Part shown: positions 1 to 6,523 of the stretch, one piece after another | Layout of the letters: every line of letters begins with the position of its first letter | Position numbering within the stretch: the first letter of the stretch is position 1 | Assembly: GCA_039182715.1 (NCBI GenBank) | Contig: JBCDBY010000113.1 | Span: 1-12,531, forward strand | From: JBCDBY01 sp039182715 | GTDB taxonomy: Bacteria > Planctomycetota > PLA2 | DNA length: 12,531 bases | Direction: 5' to 3' | Program-made: the position numbers and the translations under genes | The notes under the pieces: model-generated | Database searches by the model: none | The model's input: only the letters and a program-made list of their open reading frames with translations | What the model was told of the DNA's origin: nothing

Positions 1-1
1 C

Positions 2-1945
2 GCGCGCCGGCTGAAGAGCGCGAAGGACGAGCGTCGCAACCGCCTCATCGAAGCGCTCGGCATCCTCGGAGGGCCGTCGGCCGAGGCGGCGCTCGCCGAT
101 CAGATGAAGTCGTCGAAAGTCGAGGTGCGCATGGCGGCCGCGCGCGCACTCGGCCAGCTCGGCGCGCGCCCCGACGCGCTCATCACGGGGCTCAAGGACA
201 AGGAGCTTCCCGTGCGCTGGATGTGCGCCGTCGGGCTTGCGGCCGTCGACGTCGACTCGGGCCGCGCCGCGCTGGTGCGCTGGGTGCACTCCGCTCCTCC
301 GAAAAAGCCGGTGCCGGGCTACGTGCTGCGCCGCATCGGCAAGTGGGGCGGCAAGGTCAACGCCGAGAAGCTGGGTGCCGAGGTCGCCAAGGTGCTCCCC
401 AAGACCAAGCAGGCGCGCGCGCTGCTGGAGATCGCCTGGAACGGCCGGCTGAAGGCGTGTGCGCCCGCGGCGCGCAAGCACTGGAAAGCGCGCGATCCGA
501 TTACGCGTGCGCTCGCGCTGCGCGTGTCCGCGCTCGAGCCGAATTCCATGACGCCGGCGGACGTGAAGAAGGCGCTCAACCACAAGGCGTCGGTCGTCCG
601 CTACGCCGCGGTCAACGCGCTGTTGAGCGCGGCGAAGGATCCCGAGAAGGCGCTCGACCACGTCCTGCGCAGCAAGCGGGAGGACGTGCTGCTGGAAGGC
701 GTCCGTTTCGCCGCGGCGCACAAGCGCAAGGATGCGATCGGCGTGCTCGGCGAGCTCGCGCAGGGCAAGATCACGGGCAAGCGCGCCATGCTCGCGCGCG
801 CGGCGGCGTGCGTGGCGTTAGGGCGTCTCGGCCGGCTCGAGACCTACCCGATCCTCGCGAAGCTTGCGGAGGAGCGCGCCTGGCAGATCCGCGCGGCCGC
901 GCTCGAGGGCATCATCTTCTGCTGGACGAAGGAGGCGATCCCGGTCTACCTGCGCTACTACAAGGATCACAACGCGATTGTCCGCAAGGTCGTGCGCACC
1001 AACCTGCGCTACATGACCAAGAAGGACTTCGACAAGCAGGGCAAGTACGAGGCGTGGTGGAAGGAGTTCGGCGAGAAGTACAACCTCGTCCACCCCGAGG
1101 ACGCCAAGAAGAAGATCCAGCGCGAGCGTGACAAGTACGGCTACGCGGTCGCGCCGCGCAAGTTCATCCAGGACATGCTCGGCGGCACCGACATCCTCGC
1201 CATCCGCGGTCGCTGGGACTTCGTGGAGAAGGTGCTCGCGGACCTCAAGGTCGAGCACACCGCCGTCTTCGCGCAGAAGATCAAGACGCTCGGGCTCACG
1301 CCCAAGCAGATCGTGCTGGTGAACTGCGAGGGCACGACGGACTCCGACTCCTCCGAGTACCTCCGCTGGTTCGTGGCGACCGGCGGCTATATGGCGACGA
1401 CCGACTGGGCGCTGGTCAACGCGCTCACGCGCACCTTCCCGCAGGTGATCGCCAAGTACGCCAAGCGCAACACCGGCAACGACGTCGTCGTGGTGGAGCC
1501 GTTCGACGAGAAGTCCCCGATGCTGAAGGGCGCGTTCCCGTTCGGCGTCCGTTCGAAGTGGTGGCTCGAGGTGCAGGCGTTCCCGATCGTGATCGAGGAT
1601 CCGATTCGCGCGCAGGTGCTCGTCGACAGCTTCCAGATGCTCGAGCGCTACGGCAGCTCCGGCATGCTGATCGAGTTCTCCGCCGGCCTCGGCAAGGTGG
1701 TGCACTCCACCAGCCACTTCTTCCTCGGCGAGGAGGGCTTCGCGAACTACGGCACCGCGCTCGAGCGCAAGCGTTTCGCGGCGGACCACCTCGGCCTTCC
1801 CATGGCCGAGATCCGCGCGCTGGACAAGTCGGGTTTCTTCGAGCAGACCAAGGAAACCACCCCGATCTCGCGCAGCTACTCGATGTTCGTGATGCTCGTG
1901 AACTTCATTCGCGAGAAGGAAGCGATCGACATCAATCTGCGATAG
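2..1945 (+). CDS. HEAT-repeat protein with C-terminal amidotransferase-like domain (5' partial)
   Basis: The reading frame is open from the first bases of the window, so the true start lies upstream; 647 residues are visible. The first ~320 residues are repeated amphipathic helix pairs rich in Ala, Leu and Arg, typical of HEAT/armadillo-type repeats; examples lie near visible residues 44 (MAAARALGQLG), 263 (AMLARAAACVALG) and 296 (IRAAALEGI). Such repeats form protein-binding solenoids. A charged Lys-rich linker follows. From about residue 398 to 615 there is a separate alpha/beta domain with hydrophobic strands (KQIVLVNCEG) and a segment SEYLRWFVATGGYMATTDWAL-like in pattern to class I glutamine amidotransferase/ThuA-like folds, in which a chain stretch precedes a Gly-Gly turn. 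I see no clear catalytic Cys-His-Glu triad, so an enzymatic role is not supported. The amidotransferase-like assignment is inference from pattern; the HEAT assignment is firmer. No signal peptide can be judged because the N-terminus is missing. The next gene is convergent, 81 bases away. Confidence 0.8.
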   Translation, partial: ARRLKSAKDERRNRLIEALGILGGPSAEAALADQMKSSKVEVRMAAARALGQLGARPDALITGLKDKELPVRWMCAVGLAAVDVDSGRAALVRWVHSAPPKKPVPGYVLRRIGKWGGKVNAEKLGAEVAKVLPKTKQARALLEIAWNGRLKACAPAARKHWKARDPITRALALRVSALEPNSMTPADVKKALNHKASVVRYAAVNALLSAAKDPEKALDHVLRSKREDVLLEGVRFAAAHKRKDAIGVLGELAQGKITGKRAMLARAAACVALGRLGRLETYPILAKLAEERAWQIRAAALEGIIFCWTKEAIPVYLRYYKDHNAIVRKVVRTNLRYMTKKDFDKQGKYEAWWKEFGEKYNLVHPEDAKKKIQRERDKYGYAVAPRKFIQDMLGGTDILAIRGRWDFVEKVLADLKVEHTAVFAQKIKTLGLTPKQIVLVNCEGTTDSDSSEYLRWFVATGGYMATTDWALVNALTRTFPQVIAKYAKRNTGNDVVVVEPFDEKSPMLKGAFPFGVRSKWWLEVQAFPIVIEDPIRAQVLVDSFQMLERYGSSGMLIEFSAGLGKVVHSTSHFFLGEEGFANYGTALERKRFAADHLGLPMAEIRALDKSGFFEQTKETTPISRSYSMFVMLVNFIREKEAIDINLR

Positions 1946-1950
1946 TGCGA

Positions 1951-1978
1951 GTGATCAGTCGTCAGTGATCAGTTGTCA
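1951..1978. repeat. Tandem 14-bp direct repeat, two copies
   Basis: Two adjacent 14-bp units, gtgatcagtcgtca (1951-1964) and gtgatcagttgtca (1965-1978), differ at one base. Each contains the palindrome tgatca. They lie just after the stop of the HEAT-repeat gene, in the 81-base spacer between two convergent genes. Short repeats built on gtgatcag are seen between genes in various high-GC genomes; the function here is unknown. The rest of the spacer (1979-2026) has only weak possible hairpins and no clear T-tract terminator. Confidence 0.7.
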
Positions 1979-2026
1979 GGAACGAGACGGTTCGCTGCCG
2001 GGATCCGATGACGACTGCGGGATCGG

Positions 2027-3145
2027 TCACTTCCGCTCTTGCGCGAGCACGTCGCGAATCAGCGCGCCGGCGGCGACGTCGCACGCCTTCGCGGCCTTGG
2101 GGCCGCCCTGGTTGCAGGTCAGCAGGACGGCGAAACCCTTCTTTGGGGCGAGCCAGGTGACGCAGTACCACATGGTGTTGCTGCCGTTGTGGTTGAGCAC
2201 GCGTCCGCCGCCCCACGGTCGTTCCGCGACGACCCAGCCGGCGGCGTAGGTCTCGCCCTTGCGCGGAGTGTGCAGGCGCCTCAGCGTTGCACGCTTCAAT
2301 AGCAGGTCCTCCTTACCGTCCTGCGCCGCCTGCAGGTGGAGCGCCACGAACTTCGACCAGTCGGCGAGCGTCGCGTGCACGGTGCCCGCCGGACCGATCG
2401 CGGGCGGGTTGTCGGCCTGCGGACCCGGCGCGACCGGCACGACGCGGGCTCCCTGCGCCGCGTGTCCCCACGGCTGGTCCATGCCCTTGCCCGGCGCGCC
2501 GAAGCCGGCGCTCTTCATGCCGAGCGGCTCGAAGAGCTCCTTGCGCATGAGCGTTTCCCACGGCTTCTTCGCCTTGACCTCCAGCGCATAGCCGGCGATC
2601 GCGAAGCCGGCGTTGGAGTAGAGGTACTTCTCGCCGCGGGGGAAGAGTGGCGCCTTCGTCAGCACGCCGTTCGCCAGCGCGCGCCGTTGCTGGGTCGGGG
2701 TGCCCTTGCGTTGCCACAGTCGCATCCACAGCCCGTCGGCCGACAGATCCGCCGGCGCGCCGCCCCGGTTGCGCACGAGATCGTCGAGCGTGACATCGCG
2801 GTAACCCGGATCCATCCCCTTGAAGGCGGGAAGCGCCTTGGGCAGCGTCGTCTCCCACGCGAAGTCGCCGCGCTCGACCGCGCGCGCCAGCAGCGTGGCG
2901 GTCATCGCCTTCGTGCAGGAGCCGAGGTGCCAAAGGTCGTCGACCGTGACGGCCTTGTCCGAGCCGAGCTTGCGCACCCCGACGGCGCCGATCGCCTCGA
3001 GCTTCCCGCCCTTCACGATCGCCCCGCCCAGCGCGGGCACCTCGTGCTGCTTGCGGATCGGCTCGAGCAGCTTGGACAGGTCGCGCGGGGCCGCCTCGGA
3101 GGGCGCCGCGATAGCGAAGAGAGCGAGAATCGTGATAAGGCGCAC
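2027..3145 (-). CDS. Secreted serine hydrolase, class C beta-lactamase/PBP family
   Basis: This encodes a 372-residue protein of the beta-lactamase-related serine hydrolase family (Pfam Beta-lactamase, class C/EstB/PBP4* type). The active-site motifs are all present: Ser76-Cys-Thr-Lys79 (SxxK, nucleophile Ser76), Tyr176-Ser-Asn178 (YxN), and His319-Asn-Gly321 in the place of the KTG triad. The first 18 residues form a signal peptide (basic start, hydrophobic LITILALFAIAA, cleavage likely after SEA), so the enzyme is probably periplasmic or secreted. The frame stays open far upstream to 3748, but residues before the signal peptide look non-coding and run antisense to the toxin operon, so I place the start at GTG 3145. 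A TTG at 3154 is the alternative and adds three residues. Members hydrolyse beta-lactams, esters, D-amino-acid peptides or other amides, and the substrate cannot be told from these motifs. HxG rather than KTG favours an esterase/peptidase-like member over a dedicated beta-lactamase. It stands alone, divergent from the antitoxin gene. Confidence 0.9.
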   Translation of the reverse strand: MRLITILALFAIAAPSEAAPRDLSKLLEPIRKQHEVPALGGAIVKGGKLEAIGAVGVRKLGSDKAVTVDDLWHLGSCTKAMTATLLARAVERGDFAWETTLPKALPAFKGMDPGYRDVTLDDLVRNRGGAPADLSADGLWMRLWQRKGTPTQQRRALANGVLTKAPLFPRGEKYLYSNAGFAIAGYALEVKAKKPWETLMRKELFEPLGMKSAGFGAPGKGMDQPWGHAAQGARVVPVAPGPQADNPPAIGPAGTVHATLADWSKFVALHLQAAQDGKEDLLLKRATLRRLHTPRKGETYAAGWVVAERPWGGGRVLNHNGSNTMWYCVTWLAPKKGFAVLLTCNQGGPKAAKACDVAAGALIRDVLAQERK

Positions 3146-3153
3146 GAGCCGCA

Positions 3154-3159
3154 ACGGTA
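3154..3159 (-). promoter_or_regulatory. Candidate -10 box of the serine hydrolase gene
   Basis: On the minus strand, GTACCGT lies here, with TACCGT ending eight bases before the GTG start at 3145. If it is a -10 element, transcription would begin at or within a few bases of the GTG, giving a nearly leaderless mRNA. The same GTACCGT string precedes the GTG of the deacetylase gene at 9772. There is no convincing Shine-Dalgarno sequence and no clear -35 box. The match to the TATAAT consensus is only three of six. Confidence 0.3.
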
Positions 3160-3212
3160 CTTGATGTCGATGTCCGGCGCGGTCTTGCTGGATCGGGCGT
3201 GCCGAGGTTGAA

Positions 3213-3228
3213 GGGACTTCCAAGTCCC
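3213..3228. repeat. Inverted repeat in divergent spacer, possible operator
   Basis: The sequence gggactt-cc-aagtccc is a perfect 7-bp inverted repeat with a 2-bp centre. It lies in the 178-base spacer between the divergent serine hydrolase gene and the antitoxin gene, about 70 bases from the former's start and about 60 bases upstream of the antitoxin -35 box. The size and position suit a dimeric regulator binding site, but nothing shows which protein would bind. It could also be chance in GC-rich DNA. Confidence 0.35.
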
Positions 3229-3285
3229 GGGCCAAGGTGCCATCGCCCTGCTTGAGGGTTTCGATGCGGGAGCCGGTCGAGCGGG

Positions 3286-3313
3286 TTGACGCGGCCTCGT
3301 GCCGTTGTAACAT
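3286..3313 (+). promoter_or_regulatory. Promoter of the antitoxin-toxin operon
   Basis: A good -35 box TTGACG (3286-3291) is followed after 16 bases by TAACAT (3308-3313), a four-of-six match to the -10 consensus. The expected transcription start is near 3320, only about four bases before the antitoxin ATG at 3324, and there is no Shine-Dalgarno sequence in front of that ATG. The transcript is therefore likely leaderless or nearly so. AbrB-type antitoxins usually repress their own promoter, so this region probably also holds the operator; no clear palindrome overlaps the boxes. Confidence 0.55.
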
Positions 3314-3323
3314 TGTCCTTACG

Positions 3324-3551
3324 ATGATCAAAACGCTCCAGAAGCACGGCAACAGCCACGCGCTCGTCATCGACAAGGCGCTCATGGAGGCGCTGGGCAT
3401 CGACGACCAGACTCCGCTCCAGATCACGGTCAGCGGCACCTCAATTGTGATCAGCCCCGTCGAGGTCGGCCTTGGAGAAGACGAGACGCGCGCGGCCATG
3501 GCGAAGCTTCGTCCCAAGTACGCGGAGATGCTGAAGCGCCTTGCCGAGTAG
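3324..3551 (+). CDS. AbrB/MazE-family antitoxin of a Doc toxin
   Basis: This is a 75-residue protein. Residues 1-46 match the AbrB/MazE/SpoVT swapped-hairpin DNA-binding domain: a short first strand with KHGNSHALVIDKALMEALGI, then a hydrophilic turn and PLQITVSGTSIVISPV. Residues 50-75 form a charged, helix-prone tail (LRPKYAEMLKRL), the part that in such antitoxins binds and neutralises the toxin. ATG 3324 is chosen because the conserved domain begins at residue 1-2; the frame is open further upstream to an ATG at 3237, but that stretch covers the promoter. The stop codon lies five bases before the toxin's GTG, so the two are co-translated. The expected roles are toxin neutralisation and autorepression. 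The pairing with a Doc-family toxin is inferred from adjacency and is a known combination. Confidence 0.88.
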   Translation: MIKTLQKHGNSHALVIDKALMEALGIDDQTPLQITVSGTSIVISPVEVGLGEDETRAAMAKLRPKYAEMLKRLAE

Positions 3552-3555
3552 CGAC

Positions 3556-3933
3556 GTGCGATACCTGAGCACGGCCGATGTACTGATCCTCCACGGAGAC
3601 ACGCTGGAGCATGAGGGCGGTATCGTTGGCGTGCGGGACCTCGGACTGCTGGAGTCTGCGGTGGCGACCCCGCGCCAAGAGATGTTCGGCGTCGATCTCC
3701 ATCCCGGGCTGGGCGCAAAGGCGGCGGCGTACCTCTACCACATCGCAATGAACCACCCGTTCTTCGACGGAAACAAGCGGGCCGCAGCGCTCGCGGCGCT
3801 CGTGTTTCTGGACGCGAATGGCGCCGTCCTCCCCGAGCCGGACGAGCTCGAGGCGATCACGCTCGATGTCGCGTCCGGCCGCGTGGCGAAAGATGCCTTG
3901 GTGCTATGGATGCGCGAGCGCGTCGGCAACTGA
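3556..3933 (+). CDS. doc: Doc toxin (Fic/Doc fold, translation inhibitor)
   Basis: This is a 125-residue Doc-family protein. The Fic/Doc catalytic motif is intact at residues 67-75, HPFFDGNKR (His67, Asp71, Asn73, Lys74, Arg75), followed by the usual helix AAALAALVFLDANG. The N-terminal pattern RYLSTADVLILHGD and the GVRDLGLLESAVATPRQEMFG segment are typical of full-length Doc proteins. The P1 Doc toxin phosphorylates the elongation factor EF-Tu and stops translation; the same activity is expected here. I start at GTG 3556 because family members begin at the RYLS segment; a TTG at 3541 in the same frame would overlap the antitoxin by 11 bases. All catalytic residues are present, so the toxin should be active. 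It sits directly behind its antitoxin and 28 bases before a bL12-like gene on the same strand, probably in the same transcript. Confidence 0.92.
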   Translation: MRYLSTADVLILHGDTLEHEGGIVGVRDLGLLESAVATPRQEMFGVDLHPGLGAKAAAYLYHIAMNHPFFDGNKRAAALAALVFLDANGAVLPEPDELEAITLDVASGRVAKDALVLWMRERVGN

Positions 3934-3947
3934 AAAGCGCCGCCATC

Positions 3948-3954
3948 GAGAGAG
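3948..3954 (+). promoter_or_regulatory. Purine-rich ribosome binding site of the bL12-like gene
   Basis: The run gagagag ends seven bases before GTG 3962 and is the only Shine-Dalgarno-like sequence in the 28-base gap after doc. It favours GTG 3962 as the start over ATG 3974 or ATG 3983. Confidence 0.4.
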
Positions 3955-3961
3955 CGAGTCG

Positions 3962-4183
3962 GTGAACAAGCCCATGGTTCAAATGTCAGGTTGGGAAGTG
4001 GGGCTGAAGAAGGTCTCATTGACCAAACTGATCCAGTCCCGAACCGACCGAGGTCTCCGCGGCTCCAAGCTGCTCGTCGACCGGCTGCTCGACGGCGAGG
4101 AGATCTCCATCGGCTTCGAAACCGAGACGGAGTGTGCCGCATTCCGTGCCGAAGCGCGTCGGCTGGGGGTCATCGTCCGATGA
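3962..4183 (+). CDS. Small protein resembling the C-terminal domain of ribosomal protein bL12 (L7/L12)
   Basis: This is a 73-residue protein without signal peptide or membrane segment. Residues 16-40 (KKVSLTKLIQSR, then TDRGLRGSKLLVD) align without gaps with the helix-turn-helix core of the bL12 C-terminal domain (pattern VIKAVRxxTGLGLKEAKDLVE). In that core bL12 binds EF-Tu, EF-G and other translational GTPases. Lys22, Thr28, Gly31, Leu32, Lys36, Leu38 and Val39 are shared; the bL12 arginine of the first helix is Gln25 here. The second half (ETETECAAFRAEARRLGVIV) fits the last helix and strand, in which a C-terminal alanine-rich helix leads into a final beta strand. The bL12 N-terminal dimerisation domain is absent, so this is not the ribosomal protein itself. 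A ClpS-like adaptor fold is a related alternative. It follows doc by 28 bases and is probably cotranscribed. The fold assignment is inference from pattern; a role with Doc or EF-Tu is speculation. Confidence 0.65.
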   Translation: MNKPMVQMSGWEVGLKKVSLTKLIQSRTDRGLRGSKLLVDRLLDGEEISIGFETETECAAFRAEARRLGVIVR

Positions 4184-4197
4184 ACCCGCACTCCGGA

Positions 4198-4227
4198 TTC
4201 GAAGTCGCGCCGCCCGAAGCCTAGAAT
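4198..4227 (+). promoter_or_regulatory. Promoter of the flavoprotein-glycosyltransferase pair
   Basis: TAGAAT (4222-4227) is a five-of-six match to the -10 consensus and lies seven bases before the GTG start at 4235. A weak -35-like TTCGAA is at 4198-4203, 18 bases upstream. The predicted transcription start falls at the GTG, so the mRNA is likely leaderless, in keeping with the lack of a Shine-Dalgarno sequence. The whole gap after the bL12-like gene is only 51 bases. Confidence 0.5.
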
Positions 4228-4234
4228 CGGCCCC

Positions 4235-6523
4235 GTGAAAATCGGCATCATCGGCGGCGGGCCGGGCGGTTTGTACTTCTCCATCCTGATGAAGAAGGCC
4301 GACCCGAGCCACGAGATCGACATCTACGAGCGCAACGCGGCGGACGACACCTTCGGGTGGGGCGTGGTCTTTTCCGACGCGACGCTGGGCAACCTGGAGG
4401 AGGCGGACGACGTCTCCTACCGCGCCATCACCGAGTCGTTCGCGACCTGGGAAGAGGTCGCGGTCGAGTACGAGGGCGAGCGCATCCTGAGCGGCGGCCA
4501 CGGCTTTTGCGGCATCGAGCGCAAGCAGCTGCTCCTGCTGCTCACCGCGCGCGCGCAGGAGCTCGGCGTGCGCTGCCACTTCAACACCGAGGTGGAGTCG
4601 CTCGACCAGTTCGCCGACTGCGATCTCGTGCTCGCGTCCGACGGCATCAACAGCCGCATCCGCACCGCGCACGCGGCCGATTTCGGGACCGAGATCAAGA
4701 AGGAGAACGCGAAGTTCATCTGGCTCGGCACCACCTGCCCGTTCGACGCGTTCACCTTCTGGCTCAAGAACAACGAGCACGGCTTCTTCCAGATCCACGC
4801 CTACCAGTTCAACGACGAGATGAGCACCTTCATCGCGGAGTGCGACGAGGCGTCGTGGAAGGCCGCGGGTCTCGACAACCCCGACATCGACTACACGGTG
4901 AAGTACCTCGAGGAGCTCTACGCCGACGAGCTGCAGGGCCACTCGCTGCGCACCAACAAGTCGGAGTGGATCACCTTCCGCACCGTCCACAACGACCACT
5001 GGTACAAGGACAACGTCGTGCTGCTCGGCGACGCCGTGCACACCGCCCACTACTCCATCGGCAGCGGCACCAAGCTCGCGCTCGAGGACGCCATCTGCCT
5101 CGCCCGCGCCGTCAACGAGCACGACGCCCTGCCCGACGCGCTCGCCGACTACGAGGAGGAGCGCAAGTGGTACACGGAGAAGCTGCAGCGCATGGCGGCC
5201 GAGTCGCTCGCCTGGTTCGAGACGATGAAGGTGCGCAAGGACCTGCCGCCGCGCCAGCTCGCCTACAGCCTGATGACGCGCAACAAGCGGCTCGGCCACG
5301 ACAAGCTCTGGCAGCGCGACGAGGCGTGGATCGAGGGCGTCAACGACTGGTTCGCCGGCGAAGAGAACGCGCCGCCGCCGATGTTCACGCCGTACAAGCT
5401 GCGCGACCTGGAGCTGGTCAACCGCGTCGTCGTCTCGCCGATGTGCATGTACTCGGCCGACGACGGCACCGTGAACGACTTCCACCTCGTGCACCTGGGC
5501 AGCCGCGCCATCGGCGGCGCCGGGCTGGTCATCGCGGAGATGACGGATGTTTCGGCCGACGCGCGCATCACGCACGGCTGCGCCGGCATGTACAAGCCGG
5601 AGCACGTCGACGCCTGGAAGCGCGTCGTCGACTTCGTGCACGCCAACTCGCAGGCGAAGATCGGCCTGCAGCTCGGCCACGCGGGCCGCAAGGGCGCCAC
5701 CAAGCTCATGTGGGACGGCATCGACCAGCCGCTCGACGAGGGCGCCTGGCCGATCCTGGCCGCATCGCCGCTGCCTTACATGCCGCACAGCCAGGTGCCG
5801 AAGGCGATGGACCGCGCCGACATGGACCGCGTGCGCGACGATTTCGCGCGCGCCGCGGGGATGGCGGACGAGGCGGGCTTTGATCTGCTCGAGCTGCACT
5901 GCGCGCACGGCTATCTGCTGGCCGGATTCCTCTCCCCGATGACCAATCACCGCGACGACGAGTACGGCGGCGCCATCGAGGCCCGCATGCGCTATCCGCT
6001 CGAGGTTTTCGAGGCGGTGCGCGCCGCGTGGCCGCAGCACAAGCCGATGTCGGTGCGCGTCTCCGCCATCGACTGGCACGCCGAGGGCCAGACGATCGAG
6101 GACACGATGACGTTCGTGCGCGCGCTGCAGGAGCGCGGCGTCGACATCATCGACGTCTCGTCCGGTCATACCGACCGGGCGGAAGAGCCCGACTACGACC
6201 GCTGCTACCAGGTGCCGTTCTCCGAACGCATCCGTCTCGGCACCGGCGTGCCGACGATGACGGTCGGCGGCATCAGCAACCATGGCGAGATCAACGCCAT
6301 CCTCGCCTCGGGTGAGGCGGACCTCGTCGTCATGGCGCGCCCGCACCTGTTCAACCCCTACTTCACGCGGCACGCCGCCGCGCAGCAGCAGGTCTACGAC
6401 ATCCCGTGGCCCAAGCAGTACGGGCCCGCGGCGCCGGAGCCGCGCGAGAAGCTGCGCTGGCTCGAGCGCGAGCGCCGCAAGGAGCAGGCGACGCGCCGCG
6501 TGCAGCGACGCATTCAGAAGTGA
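4235..6523 (+). CDS. Bifunctional aryl-CoA flavin monooxygenase/old-yellow-enzyme oxidoreductase (salicylyl-CoA 5-hydroxylase family)
   Basis: This 762-residue fusion has the length and architecture of the family annotated as bifunctional salicylyl-CoA 5-hydroxylase/oxidoreductase, which includes 2-aminobenzoyl-CoA monooxygenase/reductase. The N-terminal half (1-~380) is a class A FAD monooxygenase: a Rossmann GGGPGG at residues 7-12, the Asp136-Gly137 motif, and Gly265-Asp266 in LLGDAVHTAHY that contacts FAD ribityl. The C-terminal half (~384-735) is an old-yellow-enzyme barrel of the YqjM type: PMCMYS with the flavin-tuning Cys404 and Tyr406, HCAHGYL with substrate-anion ligands His555 and His558, the FLSP...DEYGG segment, and the FMN-phosphate loop near VGGISNHGEI. 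A basic tail ends the protein. The family hydroxylates, and in some members then reduces, the ring of salicylyl-CoA or 2-aminobenzoyl-CoA in aerobic aromatic degradation. The substrate cannot be told here because no aryl-CoA ligase or ring-cleavage gene is nearby. GTG 4235 places the Rossmann strand at the N-terminus. It is cytosolic, with no signal peptide. Confidence 0.92.
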   Translation: MKIGIIGGGPGGLYFSILMKKADPSHEIDIYERNAADDTFGWGVVFSDATLGNLEEADDVSYRAITESFATWEEVAVEYEGERILSGGHGFCGIERKQLLLLLTARAQELGVRCHFNTEVESLDQFADCDLVLASDGINSRIRTAHAADFGTEIKKENAKFIWLGTTCPFDAFTFWLKNNEHGFFQIHAYQFNDEMSTFIAECDEASWKAAGLDNPDIDYTVKYLEELYADELQGHSLRTNKSEWITFRTVHNDHWYKDNVVLLGDAVHTAHYSIGSGTKLALEDAICLARAVNEHDALPDALADYEEERKWYTEKLQRMAAESLAWFETMKVRKDLPPRQLAYSLMTRNKRLGHDKLWQRDEAWIEGVNDWFAGEENAPPPMFTPYKLRDLELVNRVVVSPMCMYSADDGTVNDFHLVHLGSRAIGGAGLVIAEMTDVSADARITHGCAGMYKPEHVDAWKRVVDFVHANSQAKIGLQLGHAGRKGATKLMWDGIDQPLDEGAWPILAASPLPYMPHSQVPKAMDRADMDRVRDDFARAAGMADEAGFDLLELHCAHGYLLAGFLSPMTNHRDDEYGGAIEARMRYPLEVFEAVRAAWPQHKPMSVRVSAIDWHAEGQTIEDTMTFVRALQERGVDIIDVSSGHTDRAEEPDYDRCYQVPFSERIRLGTGVPTMTVGGISNHGEINAILASGEADLVVMARPHLFNPYFTRHAAAQQQVYDIPWPKQYGPAAPEPREKLRWLERERRKEQATRRVQRRIQK

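Noticed and set aside
2001..2026. Possible terminator hairpin (ggatc/gatcc or ccgat/atcgg arms) between the convergent genes
   Set aside because: Only five-base arms with long loops in mutually exclusive pairings, and no T-tract.
2027..3145. Calling the serine hydrolase an AmpC antibiotic-resistance enzyme
   Set aside because: The SxxK and YxN motifs are shared by many esterases and peptidases, the KTG position is HNG, and there is no AmpR-type regulator; resistance cannot be claimed.
3541..3555. TTG 3541 as the start of Doc
   Set aside because: Doc proteins begin at the RYLS segment; GTG 3556 gives exactly that N-terminus and lies five bases after the antitoxin stop.
3146..3748. N-terminal extension of the serine hydrolase by about 200 residues
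   Set aside because: The extra residues are low-complexity and run antisense to the toxin operon; the signal peptide right after GTG 3145 marks the true start.
4016..6373. Very long open frame (785 codons) on the minus strand opposite the flavoprotein
   Set aside because: Composition is the repetitive Val/Arg/Ala/Leu/His pattern of an antisense shadow in GC-rich DNA, with no recognisable motif; the plus-strand protein has complete conserved motifs throughout.
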